A stretch of DNA of 64,000 nucleotides from Coptis chinensis (taxonomy: Eukaryota; Streptophyta; Magnoliopsida; Ranunculales; Ranunculaceae): contig CM027381.1 of assembly GCA_015680905.1 (NCBI GenBank), forward strand, positions 83,167,501-83,231,500. The letters run 5' to 3'. This document shows positions 11,236 through 21,489 of the stretch, piece by piece (position 1 is the first letter of the stretch; the number at the start of each line of letters is the position of its first letter). Position numbers and translations under genes: made by a program. A model generated the notes under the pieces. It worked only from the letters and a program-made list of their open reading frames with translations. It had not been told where the DNA came from and ran no database searches.

Positions 11236-11849
11236 AAGGGTTATGGATGTATTTCCTGGGCCCAATTTGTGGAGCTGGATCCTACTTCAAGAAGCATCTT
11301 GAGTTTGGATTCATTATTGTACTCGAACTTCACTGCCTGAGTAAGATATCCTGAACTAGCAAGGAAGTATACGGTCTAATTCCTAGGCCTACATAACGAC
11401 TTCTTCTACCCAAAGAATCCTATTTATACTTAAGTTCCTAAACAAACATATCTAATAAGAATCCTATTAATACTAAACTTCTAATAACATAATAAAACCT
11501 AAACAAACCTATATAAAAAAAAAAAAAACCCACGATCCTCCTAACACAAAACAAAAAACAAAGGTAAACTTTCAGTTTTTTCTTTTAGTCTTGATTTACA
11601 TTAGTTTTACATATATAACTGAGTTTTTTTTCTTTTTTTCATTGCATGCAATAGAAGATATTCAATCAAGGCTTCAGAAAGAGTTAACAAAATCGATAAG
11701 GTAAACAATTTCTTTTCCAGTATTTCTCTTTTATGATTCAACTGATGATAATATTAAAGTTTAAACACATGAGATATTAGCGTTTTTTAATTCAAAATTA
11801 TATTGAACTATATTGAACTTAAGACCTGTATTAGTGTAACAACCACTCA
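11236..11849. other. AT-rich spacer where the Helitron helicase breaks off
   Basis: Helitron homology stops near 11,235. The rest is AT-rich with a short A-run near 11,520 and no recognisable gene. A short exon-like stretch at about 11,653-11,700 ends in a possible donor but matches nothing I know. Confidence 0.4.
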
Positions 11850-12235
11850 CTATTAACTGTTCGCGTGGGGACGGACCAGGGAGGACCGCATTTGATGGGC
11901 TTAGTGCTCTTAGCTAGACTAGACTTCTGTAGTTCTTTCTGCGTCCATCGGTACAGCTTCTTAGTCATCTCTGGATTTCATGTTACCATGGGAAGGACCG
12001 ATCACTACGCTTAGAGTATAGGCGTCACAGGCTGAAAGAGTAATCACTGTCTTTTTCAGCTATCCTTACCTAAAGGCCCCGCCGATAGGGTAAATCAGAC
12101 TTATACTAGGAGTCTCAGAACCAAAGAGATTTAGAGGCATAACTGGGCAGGCCTCCGATTCTATTATCCGGGATTCAATCCAGAAGAAGGAGATACTATG
12201 AAGCTCATTAATTAGAGCTTTGATTCAAAAGTAAG
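11850..12235. other. GC-richer block resembling plant mitochondrial DNA
   Basis: Base composition changes sharply to balanced, low-repeat sequence without long ORFs, including phrases such as GGGATTCAATCCAGAAGAAGG that look like plant mitochondrial intergenic DNA. A nuclear insertion of organelle DNA (NUMT) is my best guess. No mitochondrial gene was recognised in it, so this stays tentative. Confidence 0.35.
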
Positions 12236-12239
12236 CTTC

Positions 12240-13360
12240 TCAATATTGTGGATAGACAAGTCTCGGTCTCCTTAGAAGCGGTCTGCTTATCCGCTGTCTT
12301 AAACCTTCCGACCTACGACCACGAGGTCTTGGGGGTATCTTCAAACTGGAATCAACCTCTTTCCCCTCTCTTCCACTTTCCTTTTCGGAATTGCCTCGCC
12401 CATAGATGGGTGTAATATCAGCTTCAGTTACCTCCCCTTTGCACACTGGGCACTCCCTATGATCACAGTGAATATGCAACCACTGATATAAACACGGCCA
12501 ACAGAACAAATGACCACATGAAGTAACAACTGGTTCCTTAGCCACATCCAAACACACATTGCAATCAAAATTCGCCATTCCATTCCCTTGCTCCTTTCCA
12601 TCCTGTCTTAAATCCTCAACCACAACGCCTTCTGCACTATCTTTTGGGGACACACCATCCATTTCATTCAACCCCTCAGAAACTATAGTACCACCACCAC
12701 TACGAACAGCCTGGACAGCTGCTGCTGCCGATGAAAATGCTGCACTCGAGTCAGACTCCACTCCATAAGGAACCCTAGACCTATACCTCCTAACCCTCAG
12801 TCTACGATTCGCTTCAATCAATCTCCTAAAACGAAACTCTGGGTATTGAAGAAGGTCTCGCTGAAAAGAGCCATCATCAACCCCTCGATACGAACGAGTG
12901 ACAGGACCACCACCCAACCCGCCACCAATATTATCAGTATTATTGACTTGATTAGTAGTAGTAGGTGAAACCGGAAAATACGGAACATGAGTATGATAAC
13001 CCAAAACCGACGCTTTCAATCCAACCCAGCATGAACAAGATCAGGAACAGTTAACCTCCCACCAAAAATCTCATTCACAGCTACAGCTGCAGCAGCAGCA
13101 CTCGCACCACTAAACCCCAAACATCTCTCCAACCAAAAATCTCATTCACAGCAGCACTCACTCCACTAGACCCCAAACCACTCTTCCACCAAAAATCTCA
13201 TTAACGGATAAAGCTGCAGCAGCAGCACTCGCCGCACTCGACCCCAAACCACTCTCCCACCAAAAATCTCATTGACTGCTACAGCTGCAACGGCAGCACT
13301 CGCCACACTCAAACCCAAACCATTCCCTAACGGCAACCCTTTCTCAAAGTGTTTCTAACA
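12240..13360 (-). pseudogene. truncated RING-type E3 ubiquitin ligase gene (RMA/RNF5-like)
   Basis: The minus strand encodes a C3HC4 RING finger: FDCNVCLDVAKEPVVTSCGH, then LFCWPCLYQWLH and ECPVCKGEV, followed by TPIYGRGNSE and LKIPPRPRGRR. This is the signature of plant RMA/RNF5-like E3 ligases, which pass ubiquitin from E2 to targets, often at the ER membrane. The frame opens at 13,019 without an ATG. Upstream, another frame carries VNEIFGGRLTVPDLVHAGLD before a stop at the junction, so one base seems missing there (a short T run). The protein ends at VYPQY soon after the RING, while relatives I recall continue about 150 residues or more. It is therefore a 5'- and 3'-damaged copy. Upstream coding sequence is expanded into a tandem repeat (13,040-13,335). 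Confidence 0.75.
13040..13335 (-). repeat. tandem repeat of about 70 bp coding an Ala-rich/VNEIFGG unit
   Basis: About four copies of a unit of roughly 60-75 bases, each containing the phrase AATGAGATTTTTGGT on the minus strand and an alanine-rich stretch (ASAAAAAVAVNEIFGG). Copies vary in length, and several would shift the reading frame, so the array probably expanded after the RING gene copy lost function. Confidence 0.7.
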
Positions 13361-13609
13361 ACAATAATGCAACTCTCTTTTCCAATCATTTGCATTTTGT
13401 TGACATAACATAATATACAAGTATATTACACAACTGCGACAATTCAATAAAAACATTCTAACAAGTGTACCAGTCAAATAACTGAGGCCAAAAATAATGC
13501 TCGACATTACTCGATTATATACTTTTCTAGAACATACAATGCAAATTAAACACTAATTAAGAAATTATAATCAATAAAGCAAATTAATAATGCGAAAAAA
13601 GATACTAAC
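13336..13609. other. no gene recognised
   Basis: AT-rich spacer between the RING fragment and the XTH/phosphatase mosaic. It could be intron sequence of a transcript running leftward. Nothing else is seen. Confidence 0.4.
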
Positions 13610-14688
13610 CTGTGCAATCATTCTGTGTGAAACCTTTCTTAAGTAGACTACATCCGGAATCTCCCTTTTCTCCTGTGAAGACATTCGTCTGTAAAATGTA
13701 GGGCTGGCCTGTCCTGTTTCCCAAGAACTCAAAATCTATCTCATCATGCTTTGAGTTTTGAGATGATAGCTGAACATCATTTCTGCACATTTGCAGAAAT
13801 ATAAGAAATTTGGAATACTTCCCAAGTGATTAAGTGAACAAGAACTTTTGGTGAACAGGAACCACTTACATAGAAGGCATTGCAGATTCAGGTCGCTCAT
13901 GCCAATCTGGCAACTGTAGCATATAGGTTCCATTGTTTCCACTGTCCCATCTGGGAACATAGCTTCAAGCTCCGAGACATTAAATCAGACGTTTTTCCCG
14001 TGTTCAGGAGCCCTGGCCAAGTTTCTTCTATTGAAGACCTCACACAATCCATACTCGATCGTTACCTTGACCTCATTATCGACGTCCATGTAGTTTGCGT
14101 TTTTGTCGACGGTACATAGTGCCGATACAATCTGTGAAGCCGTTTGTACGCAACGCAAGAAAGGCGATACAATAACTCTGTGGATTGGTGCTGAAAGATT
14201 GTCCTTCAATTGTTTTCCTATGGCGAAAGCTCTAGCTTTACCTGTGTCCGACAGAGGCGGATCCCATGGTCGTTCTGCTGTTGATTTCCAAAGTGGATCT
14301 TCACAGTCTAACCGATCACCATGTCTCATCACAGTGATACCATCTTAATTTGCATACTGAAGTGTCCAAACAAGTAAGACCCCTTTGACTGAAACCCAGT
14401 ACTTGATACACAGATCCAAGTTAAACACTATCAGTACACTCAGGTTTTCCCAACAAAAAAACAGGAAACATAATTGAGTATTGCTCTTACAGTCTTACCA
14501 GTGTATTTGTCAACGAGGAGCTGAATCTCATTACCACCATTGAAGTACTTAATGTGATCAAAAGCCCATGTGGGCACATAGTTCCTGTTAAATGTAACAT
14601 GAACAGCTTTCTTTGGAGCTGCACTCATTGCTCCTGATGCTAAGAATAAAAACACCAAACACAGAATCCCCACTGAAGAAACAGCCAT
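13610..14688 (-). pseudogene. xyloglucan endotransglucosylase/hydrolase (XTH) gene fragments
   Basis: Minus-strand pieces of a GH16 XTH, a secreted enzyme that cuts and rejoins cell-wall xyloglucan. Exon 1 (14,688-14,499) starts at an ATG with a signal peptide (MAVSSVGILCLVFLFLASG) followed by VTFNRNYVPTWAFDHIKYFN and ends in GTAAGA after DKYTG. Exon 2 begins at about 14,402 with TGFQSKGSYLFGHFSMQIK, then is broken by a histidine-phosphatase fragment, and resumes at about 13,798 with [20 protein letters not shown]; the catalytic [10 protein letters not shown] is intact. XTH homology ends after VFTGEKGD near 13,665, and the last 50 bases do not match the family. The acceptor before exon 2 reads CAA in place of CAG. 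The C-terminal half of the enzyme (family about 290 residues) is missing. Confidence 0.85.
13870..14339 (-). pseudogene. histidine phosphatase superfamily gene fragment nested in XTH exon 2
   Basis: Minus-strand coding sequence of a plant phosphoglycerate-mutase-like (UBASH3/STS-type) histidine phosphatase. It has the catalytic RHG motif in ITVMRHGDRLDCEDPLW, then RPWDPPLSDTGKARAFAIGK, IHRVIVSPFLRCVQTAS, TIEYGLCEV and LEAMFPDGTVE. The catalytic His of RHG is present; a frame change occurs near LPDWHERPESAMPSM, after which a GTAAGTGG donor stands at 13,869. It begins directly where XTH text stops (after GHFSMQIKM) and XTH text resumes beyond its donor, so it sits inside the XTH exon in the same orientation. 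Neither end of the normal protein (about 250-300 residues) is present. Confidence 0.8.
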
Positions 14689-14814
14689 CTTTACTTCTTT
14701 TGGAAAAATAAAATGAGAGCTAATGTAACAAGAGCAATGGGGGGTCTATTGTGGCTGCGTTTGAGTGTCTAATAACAACTATAATCAATTTAGTTTGAAA
14801 GGAAGCTGTCATAC

Positions 14815-15112
14815 GAGGGGGACCAGTTCCTTGCTTGCGTCAGATTCACCCCACGGTTAAGGGTTCAGTCTCATTCGAAGCTTTAGACAAAGAGAGATAA
14901 TGGAGGAAGAGATATGACAAGACGGATTCAACCTCTGAATCTACTTCCCGCTGGTATTCTTTGTGCCTATATGGTGTTTACGGGGTGGGACTAAAAGGTG
15001 TATACCTTCCCTGTGCTTCGAGCTATTCGCTATTCTAAGGCAGTCTTTCTGACTAGAAAGGCAGGAGAAAGATGGCTACATATCACAGCTCTATACCGTC
15101 GGAAAAAGAGGT
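14815..15112. other. second block resembling plant mitochondrial DNA
   Basis: Like 11,850-12,235, this block is balanced in composition, free of simple repeats, and lacks long ORFs. It contrasts with the AT-rich DNA on both sides and ends sharply near an 18-base palindrome (15,115-15,132). The two blocks flank the RING/XTH/phosphatase cassette. Organelle origin is a guess from style, not a match to a named gene. Confidence 0.35.
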
Positions 15113-15114
15113 AC

Positions 15115-15132
15115 CAATTCAAATTTGAATTG
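15115..15132. repeat. perfect 18-base palindrome
   Basis: CAATTCAAATTTGAATTG equals its own reverse complement. It lies at the border between the organelle-like block and AT-rich DNA and is flanked by GGTAC on the left and GTACC a few bases to the right. It could be a hairpin, a repair junction or chance. Confidence 0.6.
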
Positions 15133-15735
15133 ATACAGTACCCGCTTAAAACATAAGTTATAATTTGTTGGGCCCAGGCCCAAAAGTAATAGTATACTTA
15201 TAGGTTTCTAAACCAGATAGCTTCTACCTAATTTTAAAAAAATAAATCTAATTTAAAATAAGGTTATTTAGTTTTAGGTCGTCCCAATAATAAGGGTATT
15301 TGCATTGGACCCAAAGTTTTACGTTTCTTAGCTTTAGGTAACTCTATCGTTAGTTAACGATTCATTTACCAAGTTTGACCGTCTATTGTGGTGTGTATGG
15401 TGTTATGCCCTTTCAAAATGCAACAACAACCCTCACACGTTTTGCACGTGCCCACACTATAAAATTCAAAATCCAAATTATAATCCATGATCCTGATAAA
15501 GTGGAGGTTGCAAAAAAGGATAAGCCCACTGTTCCAAAATATCAAAATTTAAGAGATATACAAAACTAAAAACCTACGAAAATTGAACTTCCAATCCCTT
15601 AGTAAAACATAATCTATTAACCTAAAAAAAACAATTTAACTACACATATCGAAAAACCAGGTAGCCTATTTTCTTCCTCTTCTCTATTATTTACAATTGT
15701 TTATTGACTTCATTTTATTATGTATATTGCAGATA
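15133..15735. other. AT-rich leader to the orphan ORF, no other gene
   Basis: No recognisable gene. The pyrimidine-rich tract ending in TTGCAG just before 15,733 suits a splice acceptor, so the following ORF may have an upstream exon in here; the plus strand at 15,375-15,569 is open but unlike any family I know. Confidence 0.4.
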
Positions 15736-16005
15736 ATGGCGTATGAAAATTACAGCTTATGTAAAAAAAAAATGTTAAAGGAGATTCTAGAAGCAGGACT
15801 TAACATTCAACAAGATCCAGTCTACAACACAGAATTAGAGAGCGGACGATTCAAAAGCACTGTGACATTAAAGTTACCAAAAGACTTATTCTTTAACAGT
15901 GAAGACGTCATAGTTAAAGAAATTGATGGAAGCCCAACATATTACATTTGCAAAAGCGAGAGGATTAAGCAGACTTTTCACATAATACAGGTTTATAAAG
16001 GATGA
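15736..16005 (+). CDS. small orphan protein, possibly a dsRNA-binding-like fold
   Basis: An 89-residue frame starting at the ATG after a TTGCAG. It reads MAYENYSLCKKKMLKEILEA, later FKSTVTLKLPKDLFFNSED and a GSPTYYICKSE segment. The pattern of an N-terminal helix, a Tyr, then FKSTV before a charged beta strand is loosely like a double-stranded RNA-binding domain, but the match is weak and I do not recognise the family. In other frames downstream, to about 16,220, charged coiled-coil-like text continues (EEKQNQFDILKK, YYLEEKIKGMKG), suggesting a longer protein with breaks. It lies upstream of a minisatellite and a Helitron terminus on the same strand, so it may be Helitron cargo. Confidence 0.4.
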   Translation: MAYENYSLCKKKMLKEILEAGLNIQQDPVYNTELESGRFKSTVTLKLPKDLFFNSEDVIVKEIDGSPTYYICKSERIKQTFHIIQVYKG

Positions 16006-16223
16006 GCGTGATATGGAAATTGAAGACTTCAATTTCAAAGAACTTATAAAGAAAAAGAATAGAAGTTGAAGAGAAACAGAATCAATTCGACATCCTCAAA
16101 AAAATATTATGCTAGATTGTTTGGTTGATGATAAACACAACAAAGATAAAATATATTATCTCGAAGAAAAAATTAAAGGAATGAAAGGCATGGAGAGTTC
16201 CATAATAAAGAAAAGAAAACCAT

Positions 16224-16739
16224 GAGGATTAGTACTTTAATACCAAAACTTTATTATGTTGGTCACATAGTATTTTTTAATGGCCAAGGTTTAACGCTTC
16301 TTCTTATTTATGAAAGTTTGTCACTATAGAGTTAGTTAATTTTTAGTTTAAATTTATAATATAAGCACGCTCACTTTTACAATTCTACTACTTCAAGTTA
16401 TATTGTGTTCGATATCAAAAAAAAAATGCAAAGCAAAGATAACATATCCATATTAATTTTTTGGATGTAGATGGAGGAGGAAACACAGAGTACTGAAATC
16501 AAAATTATATTTTTGGATTAAGGTTTGTTTTGATATTTTACATTAGTACAAAACAACATGTAAAGCTGGCTTAGGGGCTGAAAGTTTACAAGCAGAAAAA
16601 TTAAACACAAATACAAATCAAAGGAATTAACACATCAACATGTTTAATCAGTCTTAACTATCGTATGTCTGAACAACCTATATACGTCTTTCGTGGTTCT
16701 TCTGATTTCAGTCTAACCAAAGTGGGTAAGTATATTACA
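16224..16739. other. no gene; AT-rich
   Basis: AT-rich DNA between the orphan ORF and the minisatellite. No coding or RNA feature was recognised. Confidence 0.45.
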
Positions 16740-18285
16740 TGGGATACAAATGCATTGAACTGACCTCATATAATAATTAATAGGAATCGAAAGCTCAAAC
16801 AATATATTATTGAAAGAGGTTAGATGCATTATTTATTCGACAGAAGCTTCTAACCAACTCAATTTTTAAATTAAGTTACTTGGTCAAGCAAAATGCGTTG
16901 CTTATTCAGCCAAGTCTTCAATTTAGTTCGGATTTTATCCAATCATATCGTTAATAAATTTCACCAATTCCAATAAATTTCACCATAACAAACAACTGTA
17001 TGCAAATGCATTGAACTAACTTCAAAGAATAATTCACGGAGAATCGGAAATTGGATACAAATGCATTGAGCTAATATCAAATAATAATTAACAAAAATCA
17101 GAAACTAGATGCAACTGCATTGAACCAACCTAAATCGAATACTGAAACAAATTTATCAAACTAACCTCAAAAAATTATTAAAGAGAAATCGAGAAATTTG
17201 ATGCAAATGTAACGAACTAACCTCAAAAATAATTAATGGGAAATTAGAACATGAATGCAAATGCATTGACCTAAACACAACGAATAATTAACGGAAATCG
17301 TAAACCTGGATGCAAATGCATGGGCCGACCTCAAAGAATAATTAACGAAATAGAAAAATAGATAAAACATATTGAACTAGCCTCAAAGAATAATTAATGG
17401 TAAATCGAAACCGGATGCCAATACATCGAACTAACCTCAAAGAATAATTAACGAAAAATCGAAACCTGATAAAAATACAACGAACTAATCTCAAAAAGAA
17501 CAATTAATGGAAAATTGGAGGCTGGATACAAATGCATAGAACTAACCTCAACAAATTATTAACGGGAAATCGAAAACTAGATGCAAATACATCGAACTAA
17601 CCTCAAATAATAATTAACGAAAAAAATCAGAAATTGGATGTAATGACATCGAGCTAACCTCAAAGAATCATTAACTAACATGAAATCATAAACTAGATGC
17701 ATAATCATAAAATACAAATCTAACTAACGAAAAATTAAAAGCGGGATACAAATACATTGAAGTGACCTCATAGAATAATTAATAGGAATCAAAAGCTGGA
17801 TGCAACTACATTGAATTAAGCTCAAACAATAATTAAAATGAAATTAAAAATATGATGCATATGCATCGAATTAACGAGAAATTGGAAACTGGATACAAAT
17901 GTAAAAGAATTAATTTAAAAAAATAATTAACAATAAATCGAAAATTGTTTTGCAATTTGAATGGAACTAATCTCAAAGAATAATTGATGGAAAATTGGAA
18001 ACTTGATGAAATTGCATTTAACTGACCTCAAAGAATAATTAACAAGAAATTATAAAACTGGATGAAAATGTGTTGAACTAACCTCAAAGAATAAGTAACA
18101 GAAAATTGGATATAAATACATTGAATTAATCTCAAAGAATAATTAACTTGAAATTGGATGCAAATGCATTGAATTAACCTCAAAGAATAATTAATGGAAA
18201 ATCAAAAATTGTATGCAAATGCATTGAATTAAGCTAAAAAAATAATTAACAAGAAATCGAAAACTGTATGTATAGACAAGTGTTT
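16740..18285. repeat. minisatellite, about 55 bp unit, two dozen or more diverged copies
   Basis: A long array whose unit contains the core CTCAAAGAATAATTAAC followed by a GAAAATCGAAA-like stretch and then GGATGCAAATGCATTGA. Spacing is about 50-60 bases and copies differ by substitutions and small indels, so the array is old. A less regular part lies at about 16,800-17,020. It ends roughly 240 bases before a Helitron 3' terminus, a position where subterminal tandem repeats are often found in Helitrons. Confidence 0.9.
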
Positions 18286-18497
18286 GAGCTGATAGACAAC
18301 TACGAGTATATAGTTTGTCTTTTCGCTATCACTAAGTTTTTGAAAATAAAATAGATTTTAGTATGATCTCTAATTTATCATAAGTAAAAGTTAATAGATA
18401 AATATAATATTAATATATTTTTTTTACTTATTAAAGAAAAAATAAAAATATATGTTTTTTTCAAATCATAAGAAAAAAAATATTTTCATATAACGGC

Positions 18498-18527
18498 ACC
18501 CGTTCGTAGGACGGGTTCGAAAACTAG
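18498..18527 (+). mobile_element. Helitron 3' terminus (hairpin + CTAG)
   Basis: A classic plant Helitron end: stem ACCCGT (18,498-18,503), 7-base loop, stem ACGGGT (18,511-18,516), an 11-base tail ending in CTAG (18,524-18,527), then host T. Helitrons insert between A and T, end in CTRR and carry a short GC-rich hairpin about ten bases from the end; all of these are seen. The element lies to the left. Its 5' TC end was not identified, so its length is unknown; it at least includes the minisatellite and probably the orphan ORF. Confidence 0.8.
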
Positions 18528-18716
18528 TATATACTCATATTGCTAGATCAATTAAGGTGGTTTAATTCATTCCATACGTCTGAATAGTCTAATAATGTTC
18601 AGTCAAGTATAAACCTTGATCTAAATTTGAAACTTAACACGCATCTCACATTAAAGTACAAAATGGACCTTCAAAAATCAAGGAAAAACTAAAAACTAAG
18701 TAGTAAGCACTCTTTA

Positions 18717-18747
<31 letters not shown>

Positions 18748-21489
18748 TGTTATTTTTTTTTTAGATTTAAGTGTATTAGTCTAAAATTATGTATGTGTAA
18801 CTTTTTTTGTTCTTTTTTTAAAATGTTTTGTAGGCTTCTCCGTGGACTGTTGTGAAATTAATGAGAAGGTGAAGAGGGGAGGACTTTTGTACTTCTGCTA
18901 ATTATTTTGAAATCATGTTATTGTGGGAGTCTTTGTACTTTTGGATGGTAGAATTTGAAGTTTAGGCTTGTGGAATTTTGAATTTGGCATTATGTTTGGA
19001 GAATTAGTACTGTGAGATTTTAATGTTCTGTATCTACTTTTGGAAAACTATGGTGATAATGTCATAAATATTGGGAGTATCATAGAGAGTGTTTAACAAT
19101 AATGAAGCTCGTATGTGTTTTGATATGGTGTAGCAAACTAATTGTAGGCTTTAGTTGTCCTGCTTGTTGAAAGTGATAACAAAATGCGTATCTCTGTTCA
19201 AAACTAATGTCTTTGTCAGGAAAAAAAAGGAAGAAAACTTGAATGTGGGATCATGGTGGAAAATATGAATAGAGTGAGGGACACTAGTCAGGTTTAGGGC
19301 TTGTAAAGTTTTTTTGAATGTTTGGCACACACACTCTCTGTAGCATTAGTCTTTGAAGTTGCAATACTAATTATTGTGAAGTTATAATGAAAAGAGTCCT
19401 GCTTGTTAAACTGGATAACAAAATGCATATCACTATTCAAAGGTACTATGTTTTTTTTGGAACAGAAGGAAGAATACTAGAGTGTGCATGGGATGAATAG
19501 TATGAGCAGAATCCTGGTTGACTGCAAGAGATAATATGTTGGAGATTGGTCATTTATCCTTTTTGTTTTGGAGTGTGTTATTTCCCCACTATGGACAATC
19601 TAGTGAAGGGAATTAGTTTAGTTTATCTTGGTTTTAGCCTTCTGCAGTCAATTTTTTCTGTATAAAACTTATTCAAGGTATTTGATAGTTGAACACTACT
19701 AGTCTTCTTCAATATGCCAACTAGAAGAGGAGGTTGAGGTGGATGAATGTTTGTATTTATGTTTCTGCTGTTCTTGCTATGTAGGAACAATATGAAGAAA
19801 TCCATTAATCATTGAAATCGAAAATTGTGTCACCTGGTATGGAAGTTGTGTCACCAGATATGTAGCTTGTTGCTATTTTTTGACGCGGTGTCAATTAAAC
19901 CATTGATCAAAAAGTATAGATATGCAGGTTGGTAATGCAAATCATTACACTTCTGCTGAACTTTCTTCTTCAAATATGCGGTTTTTGTTCGCTGTAATTT
20001 TGGCCACATGAACACTTTCTTTGGTATTTGGACAAATCGCCTATACAGTTATTGCGTATATATCCCACTATCAGTTTTATTCTCATTTCCTCTTTTACAT
20101 AGTTCAGTTCTTGTGTTGGATGATAAACTCGTTATATTACTACTCTCAATTCTGTTATATTTCTCACCAACAGAAAAAATGAAAATTAGATGATTGAATC
20201 CAGCTAAAAACTAAAATAGCTGCAGGCTGCAGCATCCAAATGAGATGCAGCAACGTTCACGAGTCTTCTAGCTTGTCAGGCAAGCACTTATGTATCGAAC
20301 TTTTCTCACTTGAGATATTTGATGAAGCAGCGCAAGTGCTCCAACGAATTTCCATTAGAACTGGTGAAATTTTCATAGCCTCCAGTGATGAATGCCAAAC
20401 TAATATGTGTTAAACATGCTTCAATCTGAATATATTTTGCCTTCACAAATAAAATCTAGTCTCGAGAGCGTAGTATATACAGAGAATTTTGACGTTTACA
20501 GTGGTTTTTAAATGAATGAAAGTTTATAGTCCAAAGCTTTGTAGAGACTAGAGAGTAGGATATATACAACGGACTGGAATTGATTTCTTTCCTCAAATTA
20601 TCTACTTATGCTTGAAATAACAGACTGAATGAATTCACCGAATCAGCACTGGACATGGAAAAATAGCATCACACCCAGTTTCAAGAAATTGGGCAAAAGT
20701 ATTTTAGAAGCGATAGAAGATTCATTTGAGTATATGACTGACATTCCCTAAGAACTCATTGACATGCTACCAAATTAACGAGTCTGCCTAATCAAGGCTT
20801 TTGCATAATGGCATTGCAGGACAAGGGGTACGAAGATTGCAGCTGAGGCGCATTCAGCATTGACAAAGAAGAATCTCTATGCTATATGATAGCGGGATCT
20901 TTAGGAGACACTTCTCAACCGAACATAACATAGTATTTCTAATTTTCTATTTTAAGATTTTAGAACCATCTCCCTTAATTATTCTAATCAGACCTTCTTT
21001 TTTAAAACAATTTACAAAAAAACTCTCTCACTTGAAATTAGAATTAGATTCATATTATTTAAATTAATTTAGAAAACCTATTTTACATCACTGAAATTAT
21101 ATTCAATCTCTCTTAATTTTTTTATATTATTTTTTAGATTAGAACTAGAATTCAAAAAATTATATGTTAGGCCCATAGGTTTAAAGAATTGAAAATAGGT
21201 TTAAAGAGCACGGTTTGCATACTGGTACAACTCAAGTTTAAGATCAAAATGCGGTTTATTACTATTATATCCCCATATTATAAATAACTTAATTAAAATG
21301 TTATGGGCATAATCGTAAGTATACTAGTAGTTTGTTTCCCACGACTCTCACGTAGTTATCTTCTTCTTTCTCCCTTGGGTTATCGAAAAAAAAAAATCTT
21401 CTTCTTTCTCCCTGGTTCATCTTTCAACCATTGCTGTACGTTATCTCTCCTTCCCACTTGGTCCTGTTTTTGGTGTGGCTTCTTTCAAA
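18528..21489. other. intergenic, no gene recognised
   Basis: AT-rich DNA. Contains an (AT)n run near 18,727-18,748 and a diverged duplication (19,157-19,490). A pyrimidine-rich tract ending in TTTGTAG at 18,832 is followed by an open stretch reading ASPWTVVKLMRR and a stop, which could be the last exon of an unidentified gene; unsupported otherwise. Confidence 0.4.
19157..19490. repeat. diverged direct duplication, period about 240 bp
   Basis: Two similar segments begin with GTCCTGCTTGTT at 19,157 and 19,396. Each continues with ATAACAAAATGC and, about 60 bases later, an AAGGAAGAA-like stretch. Similarity is imperfect. No coding potential. Confidence 0.6.

Noticed and set aside
11236-11560. 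LTR-like sequence where the Helitron helicase stops
   Set aside because: No TG...CA ends, primer-binding site, second copy or coding region was seen.
16740-18285. CRISPR-like array because of regular 55 bp spacing
   Set aside because: Units are diverged head-to-tail copies with no unique spacers, in plant nuclear DNA; it is a minisatellite.
16740-18285. Octamer transcription-factor motif ATGCAAAT in the minisatellite units
   Set aside because: The motif is part of an AT-rich palindrome repeated by duplication; plants lack Oct-type POU factors.
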